Shown here one piece after another: positions 8,622-16,499 of a stretch of 31,604 nt of DNA; the stretch's first letter is position 1, and each line of letters starts with the position of its first letter. The translations under genes were made by a program, and so were the position numbers. The notes below the pieces were generated by a model. It was not told where the DNA came from. It did not search any database and saw nothing but the letters and a program-made list of their open reading frames with translations. The stretch is from Enteractinococcus helveticum (GTDB lineage Bacteria; Actinomycetota; Actinomycetes; Actinomycetales; Micrococcaceae). The stretch lies in contig NZ_DYXC01000005.1 of NCBI RefSeq assembly GCF_020742345.1, forward strand, positions 1 through 31,604, in the 5' to 3' direction.

Positions 8622-9784
8622 AGCACATCATCATCCCCGTGCGCCTTGATGGACTCCACGGCCTGTTTGACCGACTGCGCATGTTTGGTCGTTGTTACTA
8701 ACAGGGCATCCGGCGTATCTACCACCACAATATCTTCGACGCCGATCAACGCAATAACTCGCGAAGTATCGGTGACGACGACACCATTGGCTGCATCAGA
8801 GTATACGCGCGGCGTCTCGCCAATAACGGTCACTCCAGAATCATCAGCGGCCGGATTCAGCCGGGCAATCGCAGCAAAGTCACCGACGTCGTCCCAGGTA
8901 AAGTCACCCGGTATCACCGCCACGTCACCGGCCTTGGCAGCCGGTTCAGCCACTGCATAATCGATTGCAGTCTTGGGCAACTGGTGCCAGACATCACTCA
9001 GCACCTCATTGGCACCACCAGACACGATAGCCTTGGCGATCTTGGTTACGCCGGCATGCAGTTCTGGTTCATTGGCTGCTAGATGCTCTAATAACAGTTT
9101 GACGGGGGCCACGAACATGCCGGCGTTCCAGAAGAAGTTACCCGCTTCGATATATCGTTTAGCAACGTCAACTTCTGGTTTTTCAACAAATTTTACGACC
9201 TGATAGGCTGTTGGCGCGCCGTCGACGTCCAGCTTATCGCCCTGTCGGATGTACCCGAATCCAGTCGATGGGTAGGTTGGTTTGATCCCGATTGTCACGA
9301 TCTTATTGGTTGCGGCAGTCGCGATTGCTTCGGCCACAGCGGTACGGAAGACGTCATCGGGCCCAATGACCTGGTCTGCAGCAAAGGAGCCCATAATGGC
9401 TTCCGGGTCGCGCTGCGACAACACGGCGGCGGCCAGTCCAATAGCCGCGGCTGAGTCTTTTGGTTCCGGTTCAAACAGGAAGTTTTCTTGTGCCACATCG
9501 GATAATTGGGCACACACGGCTTCATGGTGGGCCTCACCGGTCACCACAAGAACCCTCTCCCCGGCCAGGGGCTGCAGCCGATCATAGGTCGCACGGATTA
9601 GCGTCTGACCCGAACCGGTCAGGTCGTGCAGAAATTTTGGCGCCGCGGCACGTGATAATGGCCACAGTCGGGTTCCGACGCCACCGGCGGGGATCACCGC
9701 CCAAAAACGGTCTAACCCGGGAGTATGAGATGATGAAAACTGCTGTTGGTTCACCCAAACTACTGTATTGCACATCTCTGACAA
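8618..9784 (-). CDS. manC: Mannose-1-phosphate guanylyltransferase
   Basis: It makes GDP-mannose from mannose-1-phosphate and GTP for glycan and glycolipid synthesis. The protein has the nucleotidyltransferase signature FWAVIPAGGVGTRLWPLSR (27-45) followed by PKFLHDL, and later VVTGEAHHEA, FVEKPEVD and NAGMFV. It has no C-terminal isomerase (cupin) domain, so it is the short single-function type. The start is uncertain: a TTG at 9784 gives 388 residues, an ATG three codons later (9775) is equally possible, and homologues usually begin close to the FWAVIP segment. No good ribosome binding site precedes either. It is the first gene of the seven-gene minus-strand run and is divergent from sdhC. 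Confidence 0.92.
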   Translation of the reverse strand: MSEMCNTVVWVNQQQFSSSHTPGLDRFWAVIPAGGVGTRLWPLSRAAAPKFLHDLTGSGQTLIRATYDRLQPLAGERVLVVTGEAHHEAVCAQLSDVAQENFLFEPEPKDSAAAIGLAAAVLSQRDPEAIMGSFAADQVIGPDDVFRTAVAEAIATAATNKIVTIGIKPTYPSTGFGYIRQGDKLDVDGAPTAYQVVKFVEKPEVDVAKRYIEAGNFFWNAGMFVAPVKLLLEHLAANEPELHAGVTKIAKAIVSGGANEVLSDVWHQLPKTAIDYAVAEPAAKAGDVAVIPGDFTWDDVGDFAAIARLNPAADDSGVTVIGETPRVYSDAANGVVVTDTSRVIALIGVEDIVVVDTPDALLVTTTKHAQSVKQAVESIKAHGDDDVL

Positions 9785-9944
9785 CTAGCTGAAGTTACCA
9801 ACGGCCCGGTCTAAAATGTCGTAATAACGATTCTTTGGCTGGTTAGTATTAGCCTATAGCTATAGGACGCAACTCGCACCGGCGCTGAACGCGAGACTCA
9901 ATCAGGTCTAGGCGCCAATCCTGCGTGCTTTTGGAGGTTTCATA
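9785..9944. promoter_or_regulatory. Divergent promoter region between manC operon and sdhCDAB, with 14-bp palindrome
   Basis: These 160 bases separate two divergent operons and must hold both promoters. A perfect 14-bp palindrome (CCTATAGCTATAGG) lies at 9853-9866 and contains TATAG in both orientations. It could therefore be an operator, or supply overlapping -10 elements to both strands. A TTGGCT at 9835-9840 is a possible -35 for sdh, but spacing to the TATA-like hexamers is not ideal (14 or 20 bases), so the exact promoters are unresolved. The sdhC ribosome binding site GGAGG is at 9933-9937. Confidence 0.45.
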
Positions 9945-10361
9945 GTGTCTACTGCGACAACCGCGCAGCAGTCTCCTCCTGCCGAATCCAAATCCGGCAG
10001 AGGAACGCTGTATCGCGGAAAAGAAGGTATGTGGTCTTGGGTTGGCCACCGAATCACCGGTGTGGTGATTTTCTTATTCCTATTGGTCCACGTGCTGGAT
10101 ACTGCGCTGGTCCGCGTCTCGCCCGAAGCCTACGACGCCGTAATCGGTACCTATAAAAACTGGTACATGGCGCTTGGTGAATCCGGACTCGTAGCCGCGG
10201 TAATCTACCACGCATTTAACGGCATCCGTATCGTACTGGTCGACTTCTGGAAAAAGGGCACCAAGTACCACCGCCACATGTTCTGGACAGTCATGATTCT
10301 CTGGGTCGTCGTATTTGGCGGTTTCTTCATTCGCCACATGATGCTGGTCCTGGGAGGTTAA
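9945..10361 (+). CDS. sdhC: Succinate dehydrogenase cytochrome b subunit
   Basis: This is a membrane anchor subunit of complex II that helps bind heme b and the quinone. It is 138 residues from a GTG start with GGAGG 7 bases upstream. Three hydrophobic helices are visible. The family motif WSWVGHRITGV (30-40) contains His35/Arg36, and HVLD (His49) and YHAFNGIRI (His89) follow; His89 is the likely heme ligand by analogy with the SdhC family. sdhD begins 5 bases later. The four genes sdhC-D-A-B form one operon ending at the terminator at 13463. Confidence 0.95.
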   Translation: MSTATTAQQSPPAESKSGRGTLYRGKEGMWSWVGHRITGVVIFLFLLVHVLDTALVRVSPEAYDAVIGTYKNWYMALGESGLVAAVIYHAFNGIRIVLVDFWKKGTKYHRHMFWTVMILWVVVFGGFFIRHMMLVLGG

Positions 10362-10366
10362 CGCAC

Positions 10367-10855
10367 ATGACTACACAACAACAGATCAATATCGCCGCTC
10401 CACGGTCTGGCGACATCGATCCTAAATACATCCGTCAATCTGCGTCATCCAGCTCGAACTGGGAAATGTTCAAGTGGCTGTTCATGCGCATCTCTGGACC
10501 AATTCTATTGGTCTTGATCTTCACGCACCTGTTCACCAACCTGATGCTTGGTGACGGCGTGCACGGTCTGAACTTCGGGCTGGTCGCCGGTAAATGGGCG
10601 TCCCCGCTCTGGCAAATCTGGGATCTGGTCATGCTGTGGTTGGCAATGATCCACGGCACCATTGGTGTCGCTACGATCATTGATGACTACACGAGAAAAG
10701 ACCGCACCCGTGTTGCCTTCAAAGTTGTGCTGTACCTGGCGTCCATCGCCATCGTCGTCCTCGGTACCCTGGTGATCTTCACCTTCGAACCATGTATGAC
10801 CGACGCGGCAGGCAACTTGCTCGACAACTCGCCAAGCTTCTGCTTCAACCAGTAA
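10367..10855 (+). CDS. sdhD: Succinate dehydrogenase hydrophobic membrane anchor subunit
   Basis: This is the second membrane anchor of complex II, 162 residues. The N-terminal 30 residues are soluble. Three helices follow: MRISGPILLVLIFTHLFTNLM (Arg41, His54), WDLVMLWLAMIHGTIGVATII (His96), and the last around residues 118-140. His54 and His96 are candidate heme and quinone-site ligands. The motif WLAMIHGTIGVATIIDDYTR is typical of SdhD in Actinobacteria. The GGAGG within the sdhC end provides its ribosome binding site. A 40-base gap separates it from sdhA. Confidence 0.94.
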   Translation: MTTQQQINIAAPRSGDIDPKYIRQSASSSSNWEMFKWLFMRISGPILLVLIFTHLFTNLMLGDGVHGLNFGLVAGKWASPLWQIWDLVMLWLAMIHGTIGVATIIDDYTRKDRTRVAFKVVLYLASIAIVVLGTLVIFTFEPCMTDAAGNLLDNSPSFCFNQ

Positions 10856-10895
10856 GCAGCCCAAGCACAAGACTTAAGAAAGAAGACTTCATCTG

Positions 10896-12683
10896 ATGCA
10901 AGTACATAAGTACGATGTCGTCATCGTCGGCGCCGGTGGCGCTGGCATGCGCGCAGCCATCGAATCCGGTCAACGTGCACGGACTGCGGTACTAACCAAG
11001 CTCTACCCCACCCGTTCACACACCGGCGCAGCCCAGGGTGGCATGTGTGCCGCCCTGGCAAATGTTGAAGAAGACAACTGGGAATGGCACACCTTCGACA
11101 CCGTTAAAGGTGGCGACTATATTGTGGACCAGGATGCCGCTGAAGTCATGGCTAAAGAAGCCATCGACGCCGTCCTGGACCTTGAAAAAATGGGTCTGCC
11201 ATTCAACCGTACTCCCGAAGGCAAAATCGACCAGCGTCGCTTCGGTGGACACACCCGCGACCACGGTAAAGCCCCGGTTCGTCGTGCCTGCTATGCAGCT
11301 GACCGTACCGGTCACATGATTCTGCAGACCCTGTACCAAAACTGTGTCAAGCACAACGTCGAGTTCTACAATGAGTTCTATGTTCTTGACCTGCTGATGG
11401 TCGACGAACAGGCCACTCGTGAAGACGGCACCACGTACGTGCAAAAGCGTGTAGCAGGTGTCGTTTCTTATGAACTGGCCACCGGTGAACTGCACATCTT
11501 CCAAGCCAAATCGGTTGTTTTTGCAACCGGTGGTGCTGGTAAGGTCTTCAAGACCACTTCCAATGCCCACACCCTAACCGGTGATGGCATGGCCATTGCC
11601 TACCGTCACGGCATCCCTCTGGAAGATATGGAATTCATTCAGTTCCACCCAACCGGGTTAGCTGGGCTGGGCATTCTGTTATCCGAAGCGGCCCGCGGTG
11701 AAGGCGGTATTCTGCGTAACGCCGACGGCGAACGTTTCATGGAACGCTACGCGCCAACCATTAAAGACCTGGCACCGCGTGACATCGTGGCCCGTTCCAT
11801 GGCAAACGAAGTGCGTGAAGGTCGCGGCGCAGGCCCGAATAAGGACTACGTCCTACTCGACCTGACCCACCTGGAACCAGAACACATCGACGCCAAACTC
11901 CCAGATATTACCGAATTCGCTCGAACCTACCTGGGTGTTGAACCATACACCGAACCAGTACCCGTCTTCCCAACCTGTCACTACGTGATGGGCGGTATCC
12001 CCACCGACATCGAAGCAAACGTGTTGCAAGACAACCAGACCCGCATCCCAGGGCTGTTTGCTGCCGGTGAGGTTGCCTGTGTCTCCGTACACGGCGCAAA
12101 CCGTCTGGGAACGAACTCCCTGCTGGATATCAACGTCTTTGGCCGTCGCGCCGGTATCTACGCTGCCGAATACGCCAAAGATGCTGACTTTGTTGACCTA
12201 CCTGAAAATGGTGAAGCCTTCCTGGTCAACCAAATCGAATCGCTGCGTTCTGCAGAAGGTACCGAAAAAGTCGGTGAACTTCGCGCTGAGCTGCAGGAAG
12301 TTATGGACGCCAACATGCAGGTGTTCCGTACCGAAGAATCGATCCGCCTGGCTATCGACAAGATCGAAGAATTGCGCGAGCGCTACAAGAACGTAGCTGT
12401 TCAAGATAAGGGCAAACGCTACAACCTGGACCTGCTCGAGGGCCTCGAACTAGGTTATCTGCTAGATATTGCAGAAGCCATGTCTGTGGCAGCACTGCAC
12501 CGTCCTGAGTCTCGCGGTGGCCACTACCGCGAAGACTACCCAGATCGTGATGACGAAAACTGGATGGTCCACTCGATGCTGTACCGGGATGAAAATGCGG
12601 AAACTGAAGGCGTCAAAGGTATCCGGTTTGATACCAAACCAGTCATCATGACCCGCTACGAGCCAATGGAGCGTAAGTACTAA
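10896..12683 (+). CDS. sdhA: Succinate dehydrogenase flavoprotein subunit
   Basis: This is the catalytic FAD subunit of complex II; it oxidises succinate to fumarate at the cytoplasmic face of the membrane. The 595-residue product has the Rossmann motif GAGGAG (12-17) and the covalent-flavin histidine His42 in RSHTGAAQGG. It also has the substrate-binding segments HPTGLAGLGILLSEAARGEGG and APRDIVAR, CHYVMGGIPTD, and the C-terminal GANRLGTNSLLD. Length fits the SdhA family (about 580-600). It shares one base with sdhB (TAATG). The ribosome binding site is weak (GAAAGAAG). Proline codons are mostly CCA, as in sdhB and katA, which is probably a mark of high expression. Confidence 0.98.
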   Translation: MQVHKYDVVIVGAGGAGMRAAIESGQRARTAVLTKLYPTRSHTGAAQGGMCAALANVEEDNWEWHTFDTVKGGDYIVDQDAAEVMAKEAIDAVLDLEKMGLPFNRTPEGKIDQRRFGGHTRDHGKAPVRRACYAADRTGHMILQTLYQNCVKHNVEFYNEFYVLDLLMVDEQATREDGTTYVQKRVAGVVSYELATGELHIFQAKSVVFATGGAGKVFKTTSNAHTLTGDGMAIAYRHGIPLEDMEFIQFHPTGLAGLGILLSEAARGEGGILRNADGERFMERYAPTIKDLAPRDIVARSMANEVREGRGAGPNKDYVLLDLTHLEPEHIDAKLPDITEFARTYLGVEPYTEPVPVFPTCHYVMGGIPTDIEANVLQDNQTRIPGLFAAGEVACVSVHGANRLGTNSLLDINVFGRRAGIYAAEYAKDADFVDLPENGEAFLVNQIESLRSAEGTEKVGELRAELQEVMDANMQVFRTEESIRLAIDKIEELRERYKNVAVQDKGKRYNLDLLEGLELGYLLDIAEAMSVAALHRPESRGGHYREDYPDRDDENWMVHSMLYRDENAETEGVKGIRFDTKPVIMTRYEPMERKY

Positions 12684-13447
12684 TGACGACAACATTAGAA
12701 CCAGCCAACAACACAGAAGGCATCGGTGAGGTCGAATCCTTTACCGTCACCATGCAAGTTCGTCGTTACCAGCCAGAATTCCATGAGGAAGCCTACTGGG
12801 ACACCTGGACCGTTGAGATGCACGGCACCGACCGTGTTCTCGATGCCCTGCACAAAATCAAATGGGAAATCGACGGAACCCTGACGTTCCGCCGCTCCTG
12901 TGCTCACGGTATTTGCGGTTCCGACGCTATGCGTATCAACGGTGTCAACCGTCTGGCCTGTAAAGTCCTGCTCAAAGACCTGGACCTGTCTAAGCCAATT
13001 ACGGTAGAACCAATCAAGGGTCTGCCGGTCGAAAAAGACATGATCGTCGACATGGAACCATTCTTCCAGTCATACCGCGAAATCATGCCGTTTTTGATCG
13101 CCGACGAATCCCACGAACCAACGCGCGAACGGCTGCAATCCGCTGAAGCTCGCGCAGCATTCGATGACACCACCAAATGCATCCTATGTGCCGCCTGTAC
13201 TTCGTCCTGTCCAGTCTTCTGGACCGACGGCCAGTACTTCGGCCCAGCAGCAATCGTCAACGCACACCGCTTCATCTTCGACGACCGTGACGAAGGTGGC
13301 GACATGCGTCTTGAGGTACTCAACGACAAAGAAGGCGTATGGCGCTGCCGTACCACCTTCAACTGCACCGAAGCATGCCCACGCGGTATTCAAATCACCA
13401 AAGCTATCGCCGAGGTGAAACAGGCCATTCTGGCTCGCAACATCTAG
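12683..13447 (+). CDS. sdhB: Succinate dehydrogenase iron-sulfur subunit
   Basis: It carries electrons from the SdhA flavin to the quinone through three iron-sulfur clusters. The 254-residue protein has the plant-type [2Fe-2S] site with Cys73, Cys78, Asp81 and Cys93 (CAHGICGSD...LAC). The bacterial ferredoxin-like part follows with CILCAACTSSCPVFW and CRTTFNCTEACPRGI, giving the [4Fe-4S] and [3Fe-4S] clusters. The Asp in place of the third [2Fe-2S] cysteine is normal in SdhB. The start overlaps the sdhA stop (TAATG), so translation is coupled. A terminator follows 15 bases after the stop. Confidence 0.98.
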   Translation: MTTTLEPANNTEGIGEVESFTVTMQVRRYQPEFHEEAYWDTWTVEMHGTDRVLDALHKIKWEIDGTLTFRRSCAHGICGSDAMRINGVNRLACKVLLKDLDLSKPITVEPIKGLPVEKDMIVDMEPFFQSYREIMPFLIADESHEPTRERLQSAEARAAFDDTTKCILCAACTSSCPVFWTDGQYFGPAAIVNAHRFIFDDRDEGGDMRLEVLNDKEGVWRCRTTFNCTEACPRGIQITKAIAEVKQAILARNI

Positions 13448-13462
13448 TAACGCCTAACTCAA

Positions 13463-13498
13463 ACGGGTGAGACGGGGTTTCCGTCTCACCCGTTTTTT
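13463..13498 (+). terminator. Rho-independent terminator of sdhCDAB
   Basis: A perfect 13-bp stem (13463-13475 pairing with 13481-13493, GC-rich) with loop GGTTT is followed directly by a six-T run. It lies 15 bases after the sdhB stop and is a textbook intrinsic terminator. Confidence 0.95.
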
Positions 13499-13514
13499 GT
13501 TATCCTGACAAAGA

Positions 13515-13520
13515 TATTAT
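13515..13520 (+). promoter_or_regulatory. Possible -10 element for the ABC-F leader transcript
   Basis: TATTAT matches the -10 consensus at five of six positions and lies shortly after the sdh terminator. A start about seven bases downstream would place the leader-peptide ribosome binding site at the very 5' end of the RNA. No good -35 is visible at 16-18 bases, since that position falls in the terminator T-run, so this is tentative. Confidence 0.3.
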
Positions 13521-13525
13521 CGTCT

Positions 13526-13653
13526 GAAGAAGGACTTTTTGCTGTCATGTGGATCTACAACGAAATTTCAAGCGTCCAAGTGCGCTGATCTCGTTGTAGC
13601 CTTCTTTGTGGCTCCGTTGTCAGCGCCATGCCTGACAATCTTCAAGGAGCCCA
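13526..13653 (+). promoter_or_regulatory. Candidate translational attenuator upstream of the ABC-F gene
   Basis: Several mutually exclusive pairings can be read. Stem 1 pairs CTACAACGA (13555-13563, inside the leader ORF) with TCGTTGTAG (13591-13599). Stem 2 pairs GGCTCC (13610-13615) with GGAGCC (13646-13651), which contains the ribosome binding site of the ABC-F gene. It encloses a perfect TTGTCAG/CTGACAA stem (13617-13623 with 13632-13638). Alternatives are AAGAAGG (13527-13533, the leader ribosome binding site) with CCTTCTT (13600-13606), AGCC (13598-13601) with GGCT (13610-13613), and ACAACG with CGTTGT at 13615-13620. No T-run follows stem 2, so control would act on translation rather than termination, as in erm-type leaders. 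The pairings are seen in the sequence; the mechanism is inferred. Confidence 0.6.
13547..13588 (+). CDS. Putative 13-residue leader peptide of the ABC-F gene
   Basis: The frame ATG to TGA encodes MWIYNEISSVQVR, too short for ordinary gene finding. A purine-rich GAAGAAGG lies upstream but about 12 bases from the ATG, slightly long for ideal spacing. Its codons 3-6 form the 5' arm of stem 1, so a ribosome translating or stalled on it would open that stem. This arrangement is known from inducible ribosome-protection and methylation genes. There is no homology evidence for the peptide itself; it rests on position, ribosome binding site and structure. Confidence 0.5.
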   Translation: MWIYNEISSVQVR

Positions 13654-15270
13654 ATGCCGAATCATGCACGTTCTATAGTCGTCTGTGACGACATCACCTT
13701 CTCCTGGCCCGACGGCACCGAAGTACTGTATGACATTTCAGTAGCCTTTGGGCCCAGGCGGACCGGATTGGTCGGTGCTAACGGCGTCGGCAAGACGACC
13801 CTACTGAAACTGATTGCTGGATTATATTCACCCACAAGCGGTTCCATAACGGTTTCTGGATCAGTCGGTTACCTGCCGCAACACCTGACCTTAGAAACCC
13901 ACAAGACGGTAGCAGACCTGCTGGGCATTGGCACTCAGATAGATGCACTAGCCGCTATCGAATCCGGCGATGTCGACCCAAGACATTTCGATGCTATTGG
14001 CCAGGATTGGGACATTGCCGCCCGAGCCAGAGCCGCCTTGGACGATATGGGGCTCATAGACATTGATTTGGCGCGCACCGTGGGCACATTATCCGGCGGC
14101 GAATCGATCTTGATTGCTTTGGCCGGTCTACAACTGGGCGATCATGACGTGCTACTGCTGGATGAACCAACCAATAATCTGGATCGTGAGACTCGTGCCT
14201 CGCTTTATGAGACGATCTCCCGGTGGTCAGGAACATTGATTATCGTCAGTCACGATGTCACCCTGCTCGATCTCATGGACAATACTGCTGAACTACACAC
14301 CGGATCGTTGACGACGTTCGGGGGCAATTACTCAGCCTATATGGACTATCGCCAGCAAGAGCAAGCAGCATTGGAACAAGCGCTTCGCACAGCCGAGCAA
14401 AATCTCAAAACCGAAAAGCGGCAGCGTATCGAGGCAGAAACCAAACTCTCCCGTCGTAAAAGGTTCGGGAACAAAGCATTCGAAAATAAACGCGAACCAA
14501 AAATGATTATGAACCTACGCAAACAACAGGCGCAGGTTTCGGCAGGCAAACTTCGCGATGAAGCCGACACCAAAGTCACGGTGGCACGAGAGGAAGTCCA
14601 TGAGTTGTCTGAAAAGGTTCGCACCGACAAACATATCCGAATAAACTTACCTGACCCTGAAGTGCACAACTTACGGCGCCTGGTTGAGTTCCAACAACCC
14701 GACGCTCGACCAATAATCATCCAAGGCTCAGAACGAGTAGCCATCACCGGTCGTAACGGTATCGGCAAGACGCGGCTGATTGAAAGGTTACTTGGCAATA
14801 ACCACAGCGAAACGACCGTCATCGCCGCCACATCCTATACAGACCGGATCGGCTATCTCCCCCAGCGTCTCGACCATTTAGATGACGAGGTCACTGTGCT
14901 TGACGCGGTCCGTATGGCAGCACCCCTTGCCAAGTTGGAACATATTCGAGCCCAACTGGCCAGATTCTTATTCAGAGCTGACACAGTGCAACAAAAGATT
15001 GGCAAGCTCTCCGGCGGAGAACGCTTCCGCGTGGCTCTGGCACTACTTTTATTGGCCGAACCGCCCAATGAACTTCTGATTCTTGATGAACCGACCAACA
15101 ACCTCGATTTGAAGACCATTCAAGAGTTCATCGAAGCCCTCAACACATACGAAGGTGCGTTAATTGTTGTCAGCCACGATGATGTTTTCTTAAGACAGAT
15201 AAATATCGATACCTGGCTGCACCTTGATGCAGACGGATTACAGCGCGGTGACGGACCAAGTGGTTCCTAA
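13654..15270 (+). CDS. ABC-F family ATPase (ribosome-associated, possible antibiotic-resistance type)
   Basis: This is a soluble protein with two ABC domains in one chain and no membrane segment, which defines the ABC-F class. Members act on the ribosome as translation factors or displace ribosome-targeting antibiotics. In the 538 residues, domain 1 has Walker A GANGVGKTT (41-49), LSGGE (146-150) and Walker B LLLDEP (167-172). Domain 2 has GRNGIGKT (366-373), LSGGE (452-456) and LLILDEP (474-480). Both catalytic glutamates are present. The linker (about 232-330) is long and strongly charged (RRKRF, NKREPK); it corresponds to the region that reaches into the ribosome in the family. Ribosome binding site AAGGAG lies 4-5 bases before the ATG and is partly buried in a predicted hairpin. 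An upstream leader ORF argues for drug-inducible resistance rather than housekeeping. The specific drug class cannot be told. Confidence 0.9.
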   Translation: MPNHARSIVVCDDITFSWPDGTEVLYDISVAFGPRRTGLVGANGVGKTTLLKLIAGLYSPTSGSITVSGSVGYLPQHLTLETHKTVADLLGIGTQIDALAAIESGDVDPRHFDAIGQDWDIAARARAALDDMGLIDIDLARTVGTLSGGESILIALAGLQLGDHDVLLLDEPTNNLDRETRASLYETISRWSGTLIIVSHDVTLLDLMDNTAELHTGSLTTFGGNYSAYMDYRQQEQAALEQALRTAEQNLKTEKRQRIEAETKLSRRKRFGNKAFENKREPKMIMNLRKQQAQVSAGKLRDEADTKVTVAREEVHELSEKVRTDKHIRINLPDPEVHNLRRLVEFQQPDARPIIIQGSERVAITGRNGIGKTRLIERLLGNNHSETTVIAATSYTDRIGYLPQRLDHLDDEVTVLDAVRMAAPLAKLEHIRAQLARFLFRADTVQQKIGKLSGGERFRVALALLLLAEPPNELLILDEPTNNLDLKTIQEFIEALNTYEGALIVVSHDDVFLRQINIDTWLHLDADGLQRGDGPSGS

Positions 15271-15788
15271 ACCATACCGCTGCACCGGTACCAAAAAGTG
15301 TGTCGTCTGGCCGATGGTAGCGTCTTCATCCAGCACACCACGAACGCTTCAGCAACGTTTCCGTCGGATGTGGTCACACCCACCGTTCGCTGACCGAGCC
15401 CAAGAATGGTGTATTTCAAGCCGCTTTCACACAAATGAACACCACCGCAGCCTTCGACTCCGCATAAGAAAAAATAAACCATCTTACCTGGTTCCATAAT
15501 CAGAACCTACTGCAGTGTAGAACACCATCACATACAGCGCAATGCCTATCTGCACAGCAGCGTCGATGGGTCGCTGAGCGGCATCACGATCGCATCACGA
15601 CCTATTGCAGGTACGCTGCGGAGTACCTCCTGCCAGCCCTGGTGCCCAAATACGTCACCAAAGACCCACGAGACGAGCTCAAGGTACATTCCTACGTCAT
15701 GACCGTCCTACCTTGGGAGGATGAAGCGGATATGAAATCGTCATAGCGGCTGAGGACACTTGCAAACGGTGGGCACAACAATTGAAGC
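15271..15788. other. Gene-poor region with possible gene remnants
   Basis: No gene is recognised in these 518 bases. An open frame on the plus strand without a start codon ends at the TAG at 15744-15746. Its last part reads plausibly like protein (for example AAEYLLPALVPKYV and HSYVMTVLPWEDE), as if it were the C-terminal stub of a lost gene. A second open frame, on the minus strand at 15267-15497 (76 codons), overlaps the end of the ABC-F gene and resembles nothing I know. The region directly before 15789 has only a weak ribosome binding site, and no clear promoter was found. Confidence 0.35.
15531..15746 (+). pseudogene. Possible C-terminal remnant of an unidentified gene
   Basis: The frame is open through this stretch and ends in TAG, but no plausible start codon or ribosome binding site precedes it. 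The translated tail is of mixed composition and not repetitive, and has a protein-like segment ending VLPWEDEADMKSS. I do not recognise the family. It may equally be a chance open frame. Confidence 0.2.
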
Positions 15789-16499
15789 ATGACACAACCA
15801 ATACTTAGAGCTCAGGGCTTGACCAAATCTTATGGCACCACTCGAGCTCTGGACGACATAATTCTCACGCTGTTTCCTGGACAATCGGTGGCCATTATGG
15901 GTCCTTCCGGCTCGGGCAAGACCACCCTAATGCACTGTTTGTCCGGCATCCTTCTCCCAGATACCGGCTCGGTACAACTCAACATTGGTGACGGTGACAG
16001 TATCGATCTTCCAACCTTGAGCGAAGAACATCGCGCCAAAGTACGCCGTGACCACCTAGGCTTTGTCTTCCAAGAAGGCCTCCTCCTGCCCGAACTTACC
16101 GCACAAGAAAATGCGGCGTTGCCACTGATGTTATCGGGTGTCCCAAGGTCAACAGCGCAGCGTCATGCGCGCCAATGGTTGAGTGCGTTGGGTTTGGATG
16201 GCATGTTCGAACGACGGCTCGGAGAACTCTCGGGCGGCCAGGTCCAAAGAGTAGCTATCGCTCGTGCTCAAGTTGCAGAACCTGCAGTCGTGTTCGCTGA
16301 TGAGCCAACTGGCGCTTTGGATTCAGAAACTTCCAAAACCGTACTCACCGCGTTATTGACTACTACTGTTGCGCAAGGCCGCAGTTTGGTATTGGTCACG
16401 CATGATGAAGATGTTGCCGCCCGGTGCCAACGTCGCATCCACGTCCGAGATGGTCGTATAGTTTCCGATTCCGCCGATACTGCAGGAGTCAGCCGATGA
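15789..16499 (+). CDS. ABC transporter ATP-binding protein (MacB/LolD-like)
   Basis: This is the ATPase subunit that powers the permease encoded directly downstream. The 236-residue protein has Walker A GPSGSGKTT (38-46), Q-loop Gln95, signature LSGGQ (147-151), Walker B VVFADEP (167-173) and the H-loop His205. The sequence style (LTKSYG, ADEPTGALDSET) is that of the MacB/LolD/BceA group, which works with FtsX-type permeases in export, lipoprotein release or peptide-antibiotic sensing. Its TGA overlaps the ATG of the permease (ATGA), showing coupling. The substrate is unknown. It lies just downstream of the ABC-F gene, but a gap of more than 500 bases argues for its own promoter. Confidence 0.92.
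   Translation: MTQPILRAQGLTKSYGTTRALDDIILTLFPGQSVAIMGPSGSGKTTLMHCLSGILLPDTGSVQLNIGDGDSIDLPTLSEEHRAKVRRDHLGFVFQEGLLLPELTAQENAALPLMLSGVPRSTAQRHARQWLSALGLDGMFERRLGELSGGQVQRVAIARAQVAEPAVVFADEPTGALDSETSKTVLTALLTTTVAQGRSLVLVTHDEDVAARCQRRIHVRDGRIVSDSADTAGVSR

Noticed and set aside
7809..8960. Long open frame (383 codons) on the plus strand
   Set aside because: It lies entirely antisense to the M20 amidohydrolase and manC genes, which have complete family motifs. Its translation resembles no protein, so it is a by-product of their codon usage.
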